In this document: positions 7,353-15,740 of the stretch, piece after piece
Position numbering within the stretch: the first letter of the stretch is position 1
How the letters are laid out: each line of letters opens with the position of its first letter
Assembly: GCA_013215605.1 (NCBI GenBank)
Contig: JABSQW010000114.1
Location: forward strand, 1 to 40,138
Source: Myxococcales bacterium
Lineage (GTDB): Bacteria > Myxococcota_A > UBA9160 > SMWR01
Direction of reading: 5' to 3'
DNA length: 40,138 bases
The notes under the pieces: generated by a model
Database searches by the model: none
What the model was told of the DNA's origin: nothing
What the model saw: the letters and a program-made list of their open reading frames with translations, nothing else
Program-made: the position numbers and the translations under genes

Positions 7353-8237
7353 TCAGCCGCGCTTCTCGAGCACCTCGAGCAGGTTGTCGAGCTCGGCTGT
7401 ATCCGCGGTCGCGGAGTTGAGCATGCACTCCTCGACGCCGAGCTCCTCGTACGCGTCGAGCGACTCGCGCACCGCATCGGCACTCGAGCGGTCCACCACC
7501 GACGACATCGCCCGCGCGACGTCCTCGCCCATGATGCGCGTGTACTTGAAGACGTACTCCTTGAGCCTGCGATCGGCGTCCGGCGCGAGCGAGTACCAGA
7601 ACCCGGCGACGTGCTGCGGCGCGGCTTCGCGCCCTTCGTCCGTCCAGGCCGCGCGGACTCTCTGCAGCTGGCCGTCGATCTCGGCCGGGTTGCCGGCACC
7701 CGACCACGAGTAGACGCCGTCCGCGTAGCGGGACGCCCGCTTGATGGCGCCCGGTCCCATCACCCCCGCCAGGATCGGCGGGCCTCCCGGCTGAACGGGC
7801 GCGGGACCGATGGCCTCCGTCCCCTCGAAGGGCAGCTCGCCCCGCCAGATGCTGCGGATCTGCGCGACCTGTTCCTCCATCCGCGCGTGCGGCTTGTCGC
7901 GCTCGCGCTCCATACAGCGGTAATCGTGATCGCGCCCTCCGACCCCTACCGTGATCGTGACGCGACCTCCCGACAGAACGTCGAGTGTCGCGGCCTGCTT
8001 CGCGACCCAGATCGCCGGGTGCATCGGCAGCACGTAGAGCGTGGGAACGATGCGGATCCGCTCCGTCACCGCCGCAGCACCCGCCAGGGTCGTGCTCATC
8101 TCGACGCTGTTGCCGATCATCCGCTCGCCGCAAGACAGGCTCGAGAAAGGTCCCTCCTCGACGCGCCGGTACCAGGTGAGCATCGTCTCGCGCGACATGT
8201 CGGGCTGGGTGTAGGGAAAGCACAAACCGATCTTCAT
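7353..8237 (-). CDS. LLM-class (luciferase-like) flavin/F420 oxidoreductase
   Basis: 294 aa with the TIM-barrel signature of bacterial luciferase-like proteins: MKIGLCFPY opening, TERIRIVPTLYVLPMHPA, VLSGGRVTITVGVGGR (the cofactor-binding G[RK]xxxGxGxG region) and PPILAGVMGPGAIKRASRYADG. Many members use F420 or FMNH2; which is used here cannot be told from sequence. ATG 8237 has GGAGA 6 nt upstream and starts at the conserved first beta strand, so the longer frame to 8390 was rejected. It is the last gene of a leftward cluster (pabB, racemase, ferredoxin, LLM) with short gaps of 14, 78 and 34 nt, consistent with one transcript. The ferredoxin directly upstream may be a redox partner. Confidence 0.85.
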   Translation of the reverse strand: MKIGLCFPYTQPDMSRETMLTWYRRVEEGPFSSLSCGERMIGNSVEMSTTLAGAAAVTERIRIVPTLYVLPMHPAIWVAKQAATLDVLSGGRVTITVGVGGRDHDYRCMERERDKPHARMEEQVAQIRSIWRGELPFEGTEAIGPAPVQPGGPPILAGVMGPGAIKRASRYADGVYSWSGAGNPAEIDGQLQRVRAAWTDEGREAAPQHVAGFWYSLAPDADRRLKEYVFKYTRIMGEDVARAMSSVVDRSSADAVRESLDAYEELGVEECMLNSATADTAELDNLLEVLEKRG

Positions 8238-8271
8238 GAGGGTCTCCGAGCGGGGCGTTGTTGCGGGTTGA

Positions 8272-8490
8272 CTAGAGCGCGATCTCGTTGCCGTCGGCGT
8301 CGAGCACCGCGATCGCGAGGGCGGGACACTTGCGAGCGACGGCGACGAGCTCATCGCGGGAGAGCGCCGAGAGGCCCTCGGTCGCGTCACCGAGGTCGTC
8401 GTCGTCCCACGCGAACGCCGACGGATGCGCGTCGACGCAGTTCCCGGACGATTGGCAGCTCTGCTTGTCGATCTTCACCGTGTACTTCAT
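8272..8490 (-). CDS. P450-type [3Fe-4S] ferredoxin
   Basis: 72-aa acidic protein. Cysteines C12 and C18 (SCQSSGNC) and C55-P56 (RKCPALAI) give the C-x5-C...C-P pattern of the single-cluster [3Fe-4S] ferredoxins that serve actinobacterial cytochromes P450 and some Rieske systems. The second Cys of a four-Cys site is absent, supporting a 3Fe-4S cluster. The middle WDDDDLGDATEG is strongly acidic, as in this family. ATG 8490 lacks a strong ribosome site. No P450 gene is in the window, so the partner may be the Rieske oxygenase (5599-6549) or a distant P450. It sits between the racemase and the LLM gene. Confidence 0.88.
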   Translation of the reverse strand: MKYTVKIDKQSCQSSGNCVDAHPSAFAWDDDDLGDATEGLSALSRDELVAVARKCPALAIAVLDADGNEIAL

Positions 8491-8568
8491 GCGCCTGTTT
8501 CCGCGGAATCGCCGATGCCGTCGATTCTCGCCGATTTCGCGTGCGCTGGGGCAGCGGCCCGGTTCGCC

Positions 8569-9711
8569 CTAGACGATCGCCTTCGCGTCGCGCAGCTGCG
8601 CGATTTCGCCCGCCTCGAGTCCCCAGTCGACCAGCGCCTCGTCCGTGTGCTGGCCGGGGACGGGCGGCGGAAGCCCGAGCTCACCCGGAGTTCGGCTGAA
8701 GCGCGGTGCCGGGGCGGGCTGAAGTTTGCCGTCGTGGCTGACGAAGGTCTTGCGCGCGACGTTGTGGGGATGGGACGGCGCTTCGCTCATCGAGAGCACC
8801 GGCGCGAAGCAGACGTCGCTCCCCTCCATGATCTCGCACCACTCGTCGCGGGTCTTGCTGCGGAAGACCTCGACCATGCGCTGCTTCAGCGCCGGCCAGG
8901 CATCGCGGTCGCTCTGCGCGGGGAGGTCTTCCTCCGCGAGGCCGGTCTTCTCGAGGAGCTCGGCGTAGAACTGGGGCTCGATGGCACCGACCGACACGTA
9001 CTTTCCGTCGCGGGTCTCGTAGGCGTCGTAGTAGTGCGAGCCACTGTCGATGACGTTCGAGCCCCGCTCTTCGCTCCAATGGCCGTGCTGGTGGATCGAG
9101 AACAGCACGGTCAGGAGCGTCGCCGAGCCGTCGACCATGGCGGCGTCGACCACCTGGCCCTTGCCGGATCGCGTCCGCTCGAACAGCGCGCTCACCATCC
9201 CGAAGGCGAGGAACATGCCGCCACCGCCGAAGTCTCCCACGACGTTGAGCGGGGGTACCGGCGGTTGTCCGCGCCGGCCGATGTGCGCGAGCACGCCCGA
9301 CAGCGCGATGTAGTTGATGTCGTGTCCCGCGGCGTGAGCGAGCGGTCCGTCCTGACCGAAGCCTGTCATGCGACCGTACACGAGGGCGGGATTGCGCTCG
9401 AGACAGACGTCGGGACCGAGTCCGAGGCGCTCCATGACACCCGGGCGAAACCCCTCGATCAATCCGTCGGCCTTCTCGACGAGGCGCAGAAGCGTCTCGA
9501 CGCCGGCCGCGTGCTTGAGATCGACGCCGATGCTGCGCCGTCCGCGAGCAAGGGTGTCGCCACCCGCGTGCGCAGCGTTTCCGGCGGCGACGGCCTGCGG
9601 ACGCTCGATCCGCAACACCTCCGCCCCCATGTCGGCAAGCATCATTCCGCAGAAGGGGCCGGGGCCAATGCCCGCGATCTCGATGATCTTGAGGCCTTCG
9701 AGGGGTCCCAC
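8569..9711 (-). CDS. Alpha-methylacyl-CoA racemase (CaiB/BaiF fold)
   Basis: 380 aa. AGHDINYIALSG contains H130, and VVGDFGGGGM contains D160; the 30-residue spacing matches the catalytic His/Asp pair of mycobacterial MCR and AMACR. This pattern separates it from formyl- or carnitine-CoA transferases of the same fold. The enzyme interconverts 2R- and 2S-methylacyl-CoA so that branched and sterol side chains can enter beta-oxidation. Start GTG 9711 has AGGAG 8 nt upstream, 14 nt after the pabB stop. The N-terminal nucleotide region LEGLKIIEIAGIGPGPF and full length are intact. With heteromeric acyl-CoA dehydrogenases nearby, a branched-chain or steroid side-chain role is reasonable but inferred. 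Confidence 0.85.
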   Translation of the reverse strand: MGPLEGLKIIEIAGIGPGPFCGMMLADMGAEVLRIERPQAVAAGNAAHAGGDTLARGRRSIGVDLKHAAGVETLLRLVEKADGLIEGFRPGVMERLGLGPDVCLERNPALVYGRMTGFGQDGPLAHAAGHDINYIALSGVLAHIGRRGQPPVPPLNVVGDFGGGGMFLAFGMVSALFERTRSGKGQVVDAAMVDGSATLLTVLFSIHQHGHWSEERGSNVIDSGSHYYDAYETRDGKYVSVGAIEPQFYAELLEKTGLAEEDLPAQSDRDAWPALKQRMVEVFRSKTRDEWCEIMEGSDVCFAPVLSMSEAPSHPHNVARKTFVSHDGKLQPAPAPRFSRTPGELGLPPPVPGQHTDEALVDWGLEAGEIAQLRDAKAIV

Positions 9712-9725
9712 GTGTCGATCTCCTG

Positions 9726-11210
9726 TCAGTACGACGCGCGGAGCGCCGCTAGGGCGGCGAGCAGCGGACGCGCCTTGTCGCGTGTCTCGCGAAGCTCGGC
9801 TTCTGGCTCCGAGTCGGCGACGATTCCTCCGCCGGTGTGCACGTAGGCGCGACCATCTCGCAGGATCAGCGTTCGGATCACGACGGAGAGATCGGCGCCG
9901 CCGCGCACGTCGAAGTAGCCGATCGCTCCCGAGTAGATCCCGCGCCGCACCGGCTCGAGCCGGTCGAGCAGCTTCATCGCCGCGATCTTCGGCGCGCCGG
10001 TCATCGACCCGGGAGGGAAGCTCGCGCGCAGGACGTCGACGATGTCGAGATCGGCTCGGACGCGTCCCGTAACCGTCGACACCATCTGGAACACCGAGGC
10101 GTACGCCTCGATGGCCATGAACTCGGGCACTGCGACGCTCGCCGTCTCACACACGCGACCGAGATCGTTGCGGACGAGGTCCACGATCATGAGGTTCTCG
10201 GCGCGATCCTTCTGGGAAGTCTCGAGCGCGAAGCGGTTCGCGTCGTCTTCCGCCGGGTGGCGGCCGCGCGCGCGGGTGCCCTTGATGGGGCGACTTTCGA
10301 CGGTCCGATCGGCCGAGAGTCGCAGGAAGCGCTCGGGGGAGCTGCTCGCAATGGTGAACCCGGGTAGCTCGAAGTAGCTCGCGAACGGAGCGGGATTCAC
10401 CGCGCGCAGCTGCCGGTAGAGGGCCCAGCCATCGCGGTCGTCGTCGTCTTCGAAGGCGGTCTCGAGGCGCCGGGTCAGACACGCCTGGTAGACGTTCCCG
10501 GCGCCGATCTCCTCGAGCGCGGTGTCGATCGCCTTGCGGTAGCCGCTGTCGTCGAGATCCGACACGACGCCGAGGGGCTCGGGATCTCCCGCGTGGCGGC
10601 GCCGATTGCGGAGACGCCTTGCGCGCGGCGGAGGTGCCGCCACGGCGGCGACCAGCGCGTCGACGGCGAGGGCTGCGCGCCGCGCGGCCTCTTCTCGCTC
10701 CTCTCCGAAGCCGAGACCCCAGGCGCCGAGTGTGTCGTTGACGTGGTCGTAGACCAGCACACGATCGACGAACAGGAGGACGAGGTCGGGGAGACCCAGG
10801 TCGTCGAGCGCGCGGAGCCGCAGCGGCTCGATGTGGCGTGCGAGCTCGTATCCGAGGTAGCCCACGGCCCCGCCGATGAACGGCGGCGCACCGGGAACCG
10901 CGCGCGGCGGCTCGGGGAGCAGCGTGCGGATCAGCTCGAAGGGGTCGGCGTCGAACTCGAGCGCGCCCAGCCGGAGTCCGGGTCGCACCGGGCGGCGGCA
11001 CTCGAGATCGATGCGGGACCCGTGGGCGCGTGCGACGAGATAGGGATCGGCGCCCGCGAACGAGTAGCGACCCAGATTCGCCGAGGGAAGAGAGCTGTCG
11101 AGCAGCCACGGATACGGCTGAGCGCGCAGGCTCTCGAACGCCTCGAGCGCGTTGCCACGCGTGGAGACTTCGCGGTAGTCGGCTGCGGCATGGCCCGGAA
11201 ATGCGAGCAC
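9726..11210 (-). CDS. pabB: Aminodeoxychorismate synthase component I
   Basis: 494-aa chorismate-binding enzyme. The C-terminal catalytic domain has SSSPERFL, PIKGT (308-312), DLVRNDLGRVCE, SFPPGSMTGAPK and GIYSGAIGYFD. PIKGT is the PabB form, with the lysine (K310) that attacks chorismate C2; anthranilate synthases have PIAGT. The product is 4-amino-4-deoxychorismate for folate. An N-terminal TrpE/PabB domain occupies about 1-200, joined by a basic linker (RARRLRNRRRH). The start is GTG 11210 with GGAG 9 nt upstream; the frame stays open only briefly beyond. The partner glutaminase PabA and lyase PabC are not in the window, nor fused. Why it heads a racemase/ferredoxin/LLM cluster is unclear. 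Confidence 0.88.
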   Translation of the reverse strand: MLAFPGHAAADYREVSTRGNALEAFESLRAQPYPWLLDSSLPSANLGRYSFAGADPYLVARAHGSRIDLECRRPVRPGLRLGALEFDADPFELIRTLLPEPPRAVPGAPPFIGGAVGYLGYELARHIEPLRLRALDDLGLPDLVLLFVDRVLVYDHVNDTLGAWGLGFGEEREEAARRAALAVDALVAAVAAPPPRARRLRNRRRHAGDPEPLGVVSDLDDSGYRKAIDTALEEIGAGNVYQACLTRRLETAFEDDDDRDGWALYRQLRAVNPAPFASYFELPGFTIASSSPERFLRLSADRTVESRPIKGTRARGRHPAEDDANRFALETSQKDRAENLMIVDLVRNDLGRVCETASVAVPEFMAIEAYASVFQMVSTVTGRVRADLDIVDVLRASFPPGSMTGAPKIAAMKLLDRLEPVRRGIYSGAIGYFDVRGGADLSVVIRTLILRDGRAYVHTGGGIVADSEPEAELRETRDKARPLLAALAALRASY

Positions 11211-11322
11211 TGGGGGATACTCCGCCTCGAGGTCCGGCCGGAACTCGAGCGGGGAAGCTACCAGAGCCCGGGGATGGGTGTCAGCTCCGCTCGGATCAAA
11301 CCTCTGCCCGCTGCGCCCGCGA

Positions 11323-11448
11323 GTGACGCGAACGCAGATCCGAAGTCTCCCGATCGTCCTGACTCTGGTCTACGTCCTCGACTTCCTCGACCGCAACATC
11401 CTCTCGATCCTCGCCGAGGACATCGAGGCCGACCTCGGCCTCGAGTAG
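11323..11448 (+). pseudogene. Truncated N-terminus of an MFS transporter
   Basis: In one frame the segment reads IVLTLVYVLDFLDRNILSIL followed by AEDIEADLGLE and a TAG at 11446-11448. This is the first transmembrane helix and the following loop of a well-known MFS class that begins roughly LTLVYxLNFLDRxILxILxxxIxxDLGLS. Only about 41 residues remain; the other eleven helices are missing, and the DHH gene starts 38 nt later. A deletion or an IS-type excision would explain it. No ribosome site stands before the GTG at 11323. A functional short peptide is unlikely. Confidence 0.65.
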
Positions 11449-11486
11449 GCGGCGTCCCACCTCCAGGGTTGAGCTAGGGTTCGGTC

Positions 11487-12338
11487 GTGCGACGCGTCCT
11501 CTACTACCACGCGGGTTGTCCAGACGGTTTCGGCGCGGCGTGGGCGGCGTGGCGGGCCTGGGGGAAAGACGGCGAATACCGGCCCCGCAGCCACGACGAC
11601 CGCGTCGATCCGTCGGACGTGATGGATGATCACGTCGTCTTCGCCGACATCGCCCCTCACAACGACGAGCTCGAAGGCATCGCCGAGGCCGCCGCGCAGG
11701 TGGTGGTCCTCGATCACCACATCACCGCGCTCGAGCGCTTCCAGTCGGAGCCGGCGCTCGAGAACGTCCTCGCGGCGGACGGACACCGCGTGCACTTCGA
11801 CCTCGAGCACTCCGGGGCGATGCTCTCGTGGCAGTACTTCCACCCGGGCAAGCCTTCGCCGCGGCTGCTCGAGTACGTGCAGGACCAGGACCTCTGGACC
11901 TGGGAGCTCCCGCAATCGGAAGAGGTGAATGCGGCAATCGGCTCGCACCCATTCGACCTCGAAGTCTGGGACGACCTCGCGGCACGCCCCATCCTGGATC
12001 TCGCGGCCCAGGGAGAGCCCATCGTCCGCCTCGCCCGGATCGAAGTGCAGCGCGCGCTGAAGACGGCGCGTCCTTTCGTGCTCGACGAGGGGCGGATCGA
12101 AGCCGTCAACTCACCGAGCAACCGCGCCAAGATCGGTCACGAGCTGGGGCGGCGCGCAGCCTATGGGACGGCTTGGGGACTCGTCTACCGCGTGACCGGC
12201 GACCGCGTCGACGCCTCGATCTACTCGATCGGCGACGTCGACGTCGCGAGCATCGCGCGCCGCCACGGCGGCGGCGGACACAAGAACGCGGCGGGCTTCA
12301 CACTCACGTTGCGCGAGTGGATGGAGCGGGTGATCTAG
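11487..12338 (+). CDS. DHH/DHHA1-family phosphoesterase
   Basis: 283 aa. The N-terminal half has RRVLYYHAGCPDGFGAAWA (H8, D13), DHVVFADIAP and V-L-D76-H77-H78, the metal-binding DHH set. The C-terminal DHHA1 motif GGGGHKNAAGF is near the end. Such enzymes cleave small phosphodiesters or oligonucleotides (NrnA-type nanoRNA or pAp hydrolysis) or polyphosphate; this short, soluble form without a CBS or membrane domain resembles the COG2404-type proteins. Whether it degrades cyclic-dinucleotide products is unknown. Start GTG 11487 is supported by reading directly into the first beta strand. A strong hairpin follows at 12352-12372, and the gene converges on the acyl-CoA dehydrogenase operon. Confidence 0.85.
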   Translation: MRRVLYYHAGCPDGFGAAWAAWRAWGKDGEYRPRSHDDRVDPSDVMDDHVVFADIAPHNDELEGIAEAAAQVVVLDHHITALERFQSEPALENVLAADGHRVHFDLEHSGAMLSWQYFHPGKPSPRLLEYVQDQDLWTWELPQSEEVNAAIGSHPFDLEVWDDLAARPILDLAAQGEPIVRLARIEVQRALKTARPFVLDEGRIEAVNSPSNRAKIGHELGRRAAYGTAWGLVYRVTGDRVDASIYSIGDVDVASIARRHGGGGHKNAAGFTLTLREWMERVI

Positions 12339-12351
12339 TCTTCGGGGACCC

Positions 12352-12372
12352 GATCCGGGCGTAGCCCGGATC
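12352..12372. terminator. 9-bp perfect hairpin, loop GTA, between convergent genes
   Basis: GATCCGGGC (12352-12360), loop GTA, GCCCGGATC (12364-12372). It lies 13 nt after the DHH stop and 78 nt beyond the leftward acyl-CoA dehydrogenase end, so it can serve either strand; there is no U-tract. The core GGGCGTAGCCCGG recurs, on the opposite strand, at 22634-22649, so it may also be a REP-like element rather than only a terminator. Confidence 0.6.
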
Positions 12373-12449
12373 CACCCGAGCGCGCCCGCTGGGTGCTTGC
12401 GTCCGGGACCCGCACCTGCGAACTCACGGGTTGCGTGGGGACGCCCGGG

Positions 12450-13604
12450 TCAGTCCTTGGGAAGCCCGAGAATCCGCTCGGCGATGATGTTGCGTTGGAT
12501 GTTCGGCGTACCGCCGCCGATCACCACCTCGGGCCAGTTCAGCGAGAACTTCTGCCAGCGTCCGCCGTCGAGCGCCGACTCGCCGTCGAGGGCGCCGCGC
12601 GAGCCCTGGATCTCGAGCGCCAGCTCGCCGAGCTCGATCTCGAGAAGCGCGCGGTGGAGCTTGTTGACAGAGCTCTCGCTCCCTACCGGCTCGCCCTTGA
12701 GCTGCTTCGTGAGAAAGCGCATGCCGTTGAGCCGCATGGCTTCGATGCGCGTGTCCGCGGACGCGATACGCCGGCGGATGCCGGGGTCTTGGCTCGCCGG
12801 GCGACCTCCGCGCCTGCAGCTGCGCGCGAGCTCCTTCACATCGGAGAGCGTGCGGACGAGGCCGTGCACCTCCGCGATGCCGGAGCGCTCGTTCGCGAGG
12901 GCAGAAACGGTGACCTGCCAGCCCTGCCCCTCCACGCCGAGGCGGTTCTCGACGGGAACGCGCACGTCGTCGAAGAAGACCTCGGCAAAGATCGACCCGC
13001 CCGACATGTTCTTGATGGGGCGCACCGTGATACCGGGCGTGTCCATCTCGACGAGCAGGCAGGTGATGCCGTCGTGCTTTACCTCGACGTTGGTGCTCGT
13101 GCGCACCAGGAGGATCATCCACTTCGACCACATCGCAATGGACGTCCAGATCTTCTGGCCATTCACCACGTACTCGTCACCCTCGCGCACGCAACGCGTC
13201 TTGAGCGAGGCGAGATCACTCCCCGAGTCGGGCTCGGAGTACCCCGTGCACCACTGGTAGGTGCCGTCGAGGATGTCGGGGATGAACTTCTGCTTCTGCT
13301 CCTCGGTGCCGTACTGGATGATGCCCGGTCCCACCCAGGCGAGGCCCATGAAGCAGCTGCCGAGCGGCGGCGCTTTGCGCTTTGCCATTTCGTCCTTGAG
13401 GATCACCTGCTGCATCAGGCTGCCGCCGCCGCCACCCACGTCGGCCGGCCACGAGAACCCGACCCAGCGCCTCTCGCGCACTTTGCGACTCCACTCCGCC
13501 ATGAACTCGGCCGTGCGTTCGCCATCGGGCACGAGATTCTCGTCGAGAAACGCGCAGACCTCCGCGCGAAACGCCTCTTCTTCGGGCTCGAGGTTGAAAT
13601 CCAT
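12450..13604 (-). CDS. Acyl-CoA dehydrogenase, subunit of a heteromeric pair
   Basis: 384 aa. DGTYQWCTGYSEPDSGSDLA and NGQKIWTSIAMWSKWM are the middle beta-domain FAD-binding motifs, and TPNIQRNIIAERILGLPKD is the C-terminal FAD/helix motif. In MCAD-type enzymes the catalytic Glu sits in YEGT at this place; here it is IGGGT, so the Glu is absent, as in several FadE-type subunits that pair with another ACAD. Start ATG 13604 has CGGAGGA 6-7 nt upstream and overlaps the stop of the preceding gene by one base. It catalyses alpha,beta-dehydrogenation of an acyl-CoA with electrons passed to ETF. Adjacent heteromeric pairs are the ChsE type of steroid side-chain degraders; the substrate is inferred. 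Confidence 0.88.
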   Translation of the reverse strand: MDFNLEPEEEAFRAEVCAFLDENLVPDGERTAEFMAEWSRKVRERRWVGFSWPADVGGGGGSLMQQVILKDEMAKRKAPPLGSCFMGLAWVGPGIIQYGTEEQKQKFIPDILDGTYQWCTGYSEPDSGSDLASLKTRCVREGDEYVVNGQKIWTSIAMWSKWMILLVRTSTNVEVKHDGITCLLVEMDTPGITVRPIKNMSGGSIFAEVFFDDVRVPVENRLGVEGQGWQVTVSALANERSGIAEVHGLVRTLSDVKELARSCRRGGRPASQDPGIRRRIASADTRIEAMRLNGMRFLTKQLKGEPVGSESSVNKLHRALLEIELGELALEIQGSRGALDGESALDGGRWQKFSLNWPEVVIGGGTPNIQRNIIAERILGLPKD

Positions 13605-14731
13605 CAGATTCCTCCGAGGCGGGCGACTCGCTCGTAGTGGTAGTCGGCGTCGCCGAATGTCGGTCTGCACCACTTGGCTCGCTTGAGGTAGAGGTGCGCG
13701 TCGTACTCCCACGTGTAGCCGATGCCGCCGTGCAGGCCGACGGTGTCGATACCGATACGCGGGAACGCCTCACTCGCGTACGCCTTTGCGCGCGATGCGG
13801 CGAGGGATGCCTCCTCGGGGAGGTTGTCGAGCGCCCAGGCCGCGTAATAGAGCAGCGACTTGAACGACTCGATGTCCACGTACATCTCGGCCAGCGGATG
13901 CTTGACGCCCTGGAAGCGCCCGATCGGTTGGTCGAATTGGACGCGCTGCTTCGCGTAGCTGGCGGTGAGCTCGAGCGCGGCTTCCGAGGCGCCGATGGCT
14001 TCGGCGGTGATGGCGACGGCTCCACAATCGAGCAGGCGTTCGAACAGCGGCGCGGCGCCCCCGGGCTCGCCGAGGATCGCATCCGTTTCGACGCGCACGC
14101 CGTCGAGCCGCAAACGGCCCTGTCGCTGGGTGACGTCGATCGACCCCGCGGGCTCGACGTCGAGACCGGCGGTGGCGCGTTCGATCACGGCGAGGGAGAT
14201 GTCCTCCTCACCGGCTCCACTCTTGAAGGGAACGACGAACAAGTCGGCATTCGCGGCGTCGAGCACCATGTGCTTCCCGCCCGTGAGGAGGAAGGCATCG
14301 GCGTCGCGGCGGGCCAGGAGCTCGACGCCCGCACACCCGAGCACGTCGCTGTCCTCGAGGTGGGCGAGCGTACCGATCAGACTGCCGTCTGCGATTCCCG
14401 GGAGCCAGCGCGCCTGCTGGGCTTCGCTTCCCGCGGCCTGGATGGCAGCTGAGGCGAGGCTGGTGGCGATCAAGGGCGAGGGAAACAGCGTGCGTCCCGT
14501 CTCCTCGAGAACAACCACGAGGTCGACCCAACCGAGTCCGATGCCGCCGTGGACCTCGGGCACCCCGAGCCCCACCCAACCGAGCTCGGCGAAGCGGTCC
14601 CAGTAGCTGCGCGAGAATCCCTGGGGCGTCTCGCTGAGCTTGCGCACTTCTTCCAGCGGACAGTTCTGGTCCAGGAACTTGCGCACCTCGGCGCGGAGGA
14701 GCTCCTGTTCCTCCGAGAATCCGAAATTCAT
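13604..14731 (-). CDS. Acyl-CoA dehydrogenase, partner subunit
   Basis: 375 aa. MNFGFSEEQELLRAEVRKFL opening, the LGWVGLGVPEVHGGIGLGW nucleotide helix, RVQFDQPIGRFQGVKHPLAEM and QLHGGIGYTWEYD-type VGLHGGIGYTWEYDAHLY are ACAD hallmarks. The Glu in GYTWEYD is the likely functional acidic residue of this lineage; the usual second-site YEGT is FGDA here. The beta-domain is divergent: the Trp/Ser FAD motif of the partner is weak, as expected for one half of an alpha2beta2 enzyme. ATG 14731 has GGAGATC 9 nt upstream. It is first of the two-gene leftward operon, diverging from the 2OG oxygenase across 173 bp. Assignment as partner is firm from overlap and family; substrate is not. Confidence 0.85.
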   Translation of the reverse strand: MNFGFSEEQELLRAEVRKFLDQNCPLEEVRKLSETPQGFSRSYWDRFAELGWVGLGVPEVHGGIGLGWVDLVVVLEETGRTLFPSPLIATSLASAAIQAAGSEAQQARWLPGIADGSLIGTLAHLEDSDVLGCAGVELLARRDADAFLLTGGKHMVLDAANADLFVVPFKSGAGEEDISLAVIERATAGLDVEPAGSIDVTQRQGRLRLDGVRVETDAILGEPGGAAPLFERLLDCGAVAITAEAIGASEAALELTASYAKQRVQFDQPIGRFQGVKHPLAEMYVDIESFKSLLYYAAWALDNLPEEASLAASRAKAYASEAFPRIGIDTVGLHGGIGYTWEYDAHLYLKRAKWCRPTFGDADYHYERVARLGGI

Positions 14732-14904
14732 GTTGGGGATCTCCGTGACCAGGCGCCGAGGCGGCGCGTCCGGTGTCCGATTCCAGCGAGGAGAAGAAGC
14801 TATCTCATCGGAGTACCCCATACCGGGTGCCGCGTGCGGGAAGCCCGGCGACTTGCGGCGGGATCTGCGCGAGACTCCGGCACAGCGCCCGTGGAGGAGA
14901 ATCG

Positions 14905-15645
14905 ATGGCCAGCGCCAGCCGAGGGGGCGTGGTGACCCCCGGAATCGGAGAACGCGTCGCCGCGATCGACTGGGAAGGCGTGGGCGCCGATCTCGATGCG
15001 GTCGGGCACGCGCGGATCCGGGATCTGTTGACGGAGGGCGAGTGTCGCTCGCTCGCCGCCGACTTCGACGACGACGACCGCTTCCGCAGCACCATCGATA
15101 TGGCGCGGCACTCGTTCGGCGAGGGGCGCTACCGCTACTTCGCCAATCCGCTCCCCAGCATCGTCTGCGAGCTCCGCGAGGAGTTGTACCGACCGCTCGC
15201 GTCCATCGCGAATGGCTGGCGAGAGCTCCTCGGATCCGACGAACGGTTTCCCGCGACACTCGAGGGCTTCAACGCCGTGTGTCACTCGGCGGGACAAGAG
15301 AGACCGACCCCCCTGCTCCTGCGCTACGAAACCGGCGGCTACAACTGCCTCCATCAGGATCTCTACGGAGACGTTGCCTTCCCGCTGCAGGTCGCCGTAC
15401 TGCTGAGCACACCCGGCGAAGACTTTGACGGGGGCGAGTTCCTGCTCGTCGAGCAGCGTCCGCGCCGGCAGTCGCGCGGCGAAGCGATCGCACTGGCGAT
15501 GGGAGAGGCCGTGGTGTTCCCGAACCGCGAGCGCCCTGTGCAGGGAAAGCGCGGCTTCCACAGAACACAGATGCGGCACGGAGTGAGCCGAGTACAGCGC
15601 GGAACGCGAACGACCCTCGGCATCATCTTCCACGACGCGACCTGA
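14905..15645 (+). CDS. 2-oxoglutarate/Fe(II)-dependent oxygenase
   Basis: 246 aa. NCLH150QD152LYGD and MRH225GVS give the H-x-D...H iron triad; R235 (RTTLGIIFHDA) is the likely 2OG-carboxylate ligand. The order LLLRYETGGYNCLHQDLYGD, FPLQVAVLLSTPGEDFDGGEFLL, HGVSRVQRGTRTTLGIIFHD matches a bacterial prolyl-hydroxylase-like group (COG3826) whose substrates are mostly unknown. It needs O2 and 2-oxoglutarate. ATG 14905 follows GGAGGAGA by 5 nt; a longer upstream frame overlaps the divergent ACAD leader and has a low-complexity basic sequence, so it was rejected. A strong hairpin (15694-15724) follows. Confidence 0.85.
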   Translation: MASASRGGVVTPGIGERVAAIDWEGVGADLDAVGHARIRDLLTEGECRSLAADFDDDDRFRSTIDMARHSFGEGRYRYFANPLPSIVCELREELYRPLASIANGWRELLGSDERFPATLEGFNAVCHSAGQERPTPLLLRYETGGYNCLHQDLYGDVAFPLQVAVLLSTPGEDFDGGEFLLVEQRPRRQSRGEAIALAMGEAVVFPNRERPVQGKRGFHRTQMRHGVSRVQRGTRTTLGIIFHDAT

Positions 15646-15693
15646 AGCGCCGTGCTGTCACTCTGGCGGCCGTCCCCGTTGCTTCCAAGCGAG

Positions 15694-15724
15694 CGGGCGG
15701 GCTGGATCGGCTCCAGCCCGCCCG
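15694..15724. terminator. 13-bp perfect hairpin between 2OG oxygenase and hsp20
   Basis: CGGGCGGGCTGGA (15694-15706), loop TCGGC, TCCAGCCCGCCCG (15712-15724), a perfect 13-bp GC-rich stem. It lies 48 nt past the rightward oxygenase stop and 16 nt past the leftward hsp20 stop, so it can end both transcripts. There is no U-tract, hence not a classic intrinsic terminator, but at this GC content such bare stems are common between convergent genes. Confidence 0.75.
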
Positions 15725-15740
15725 GACTTCGTCTGACGAT

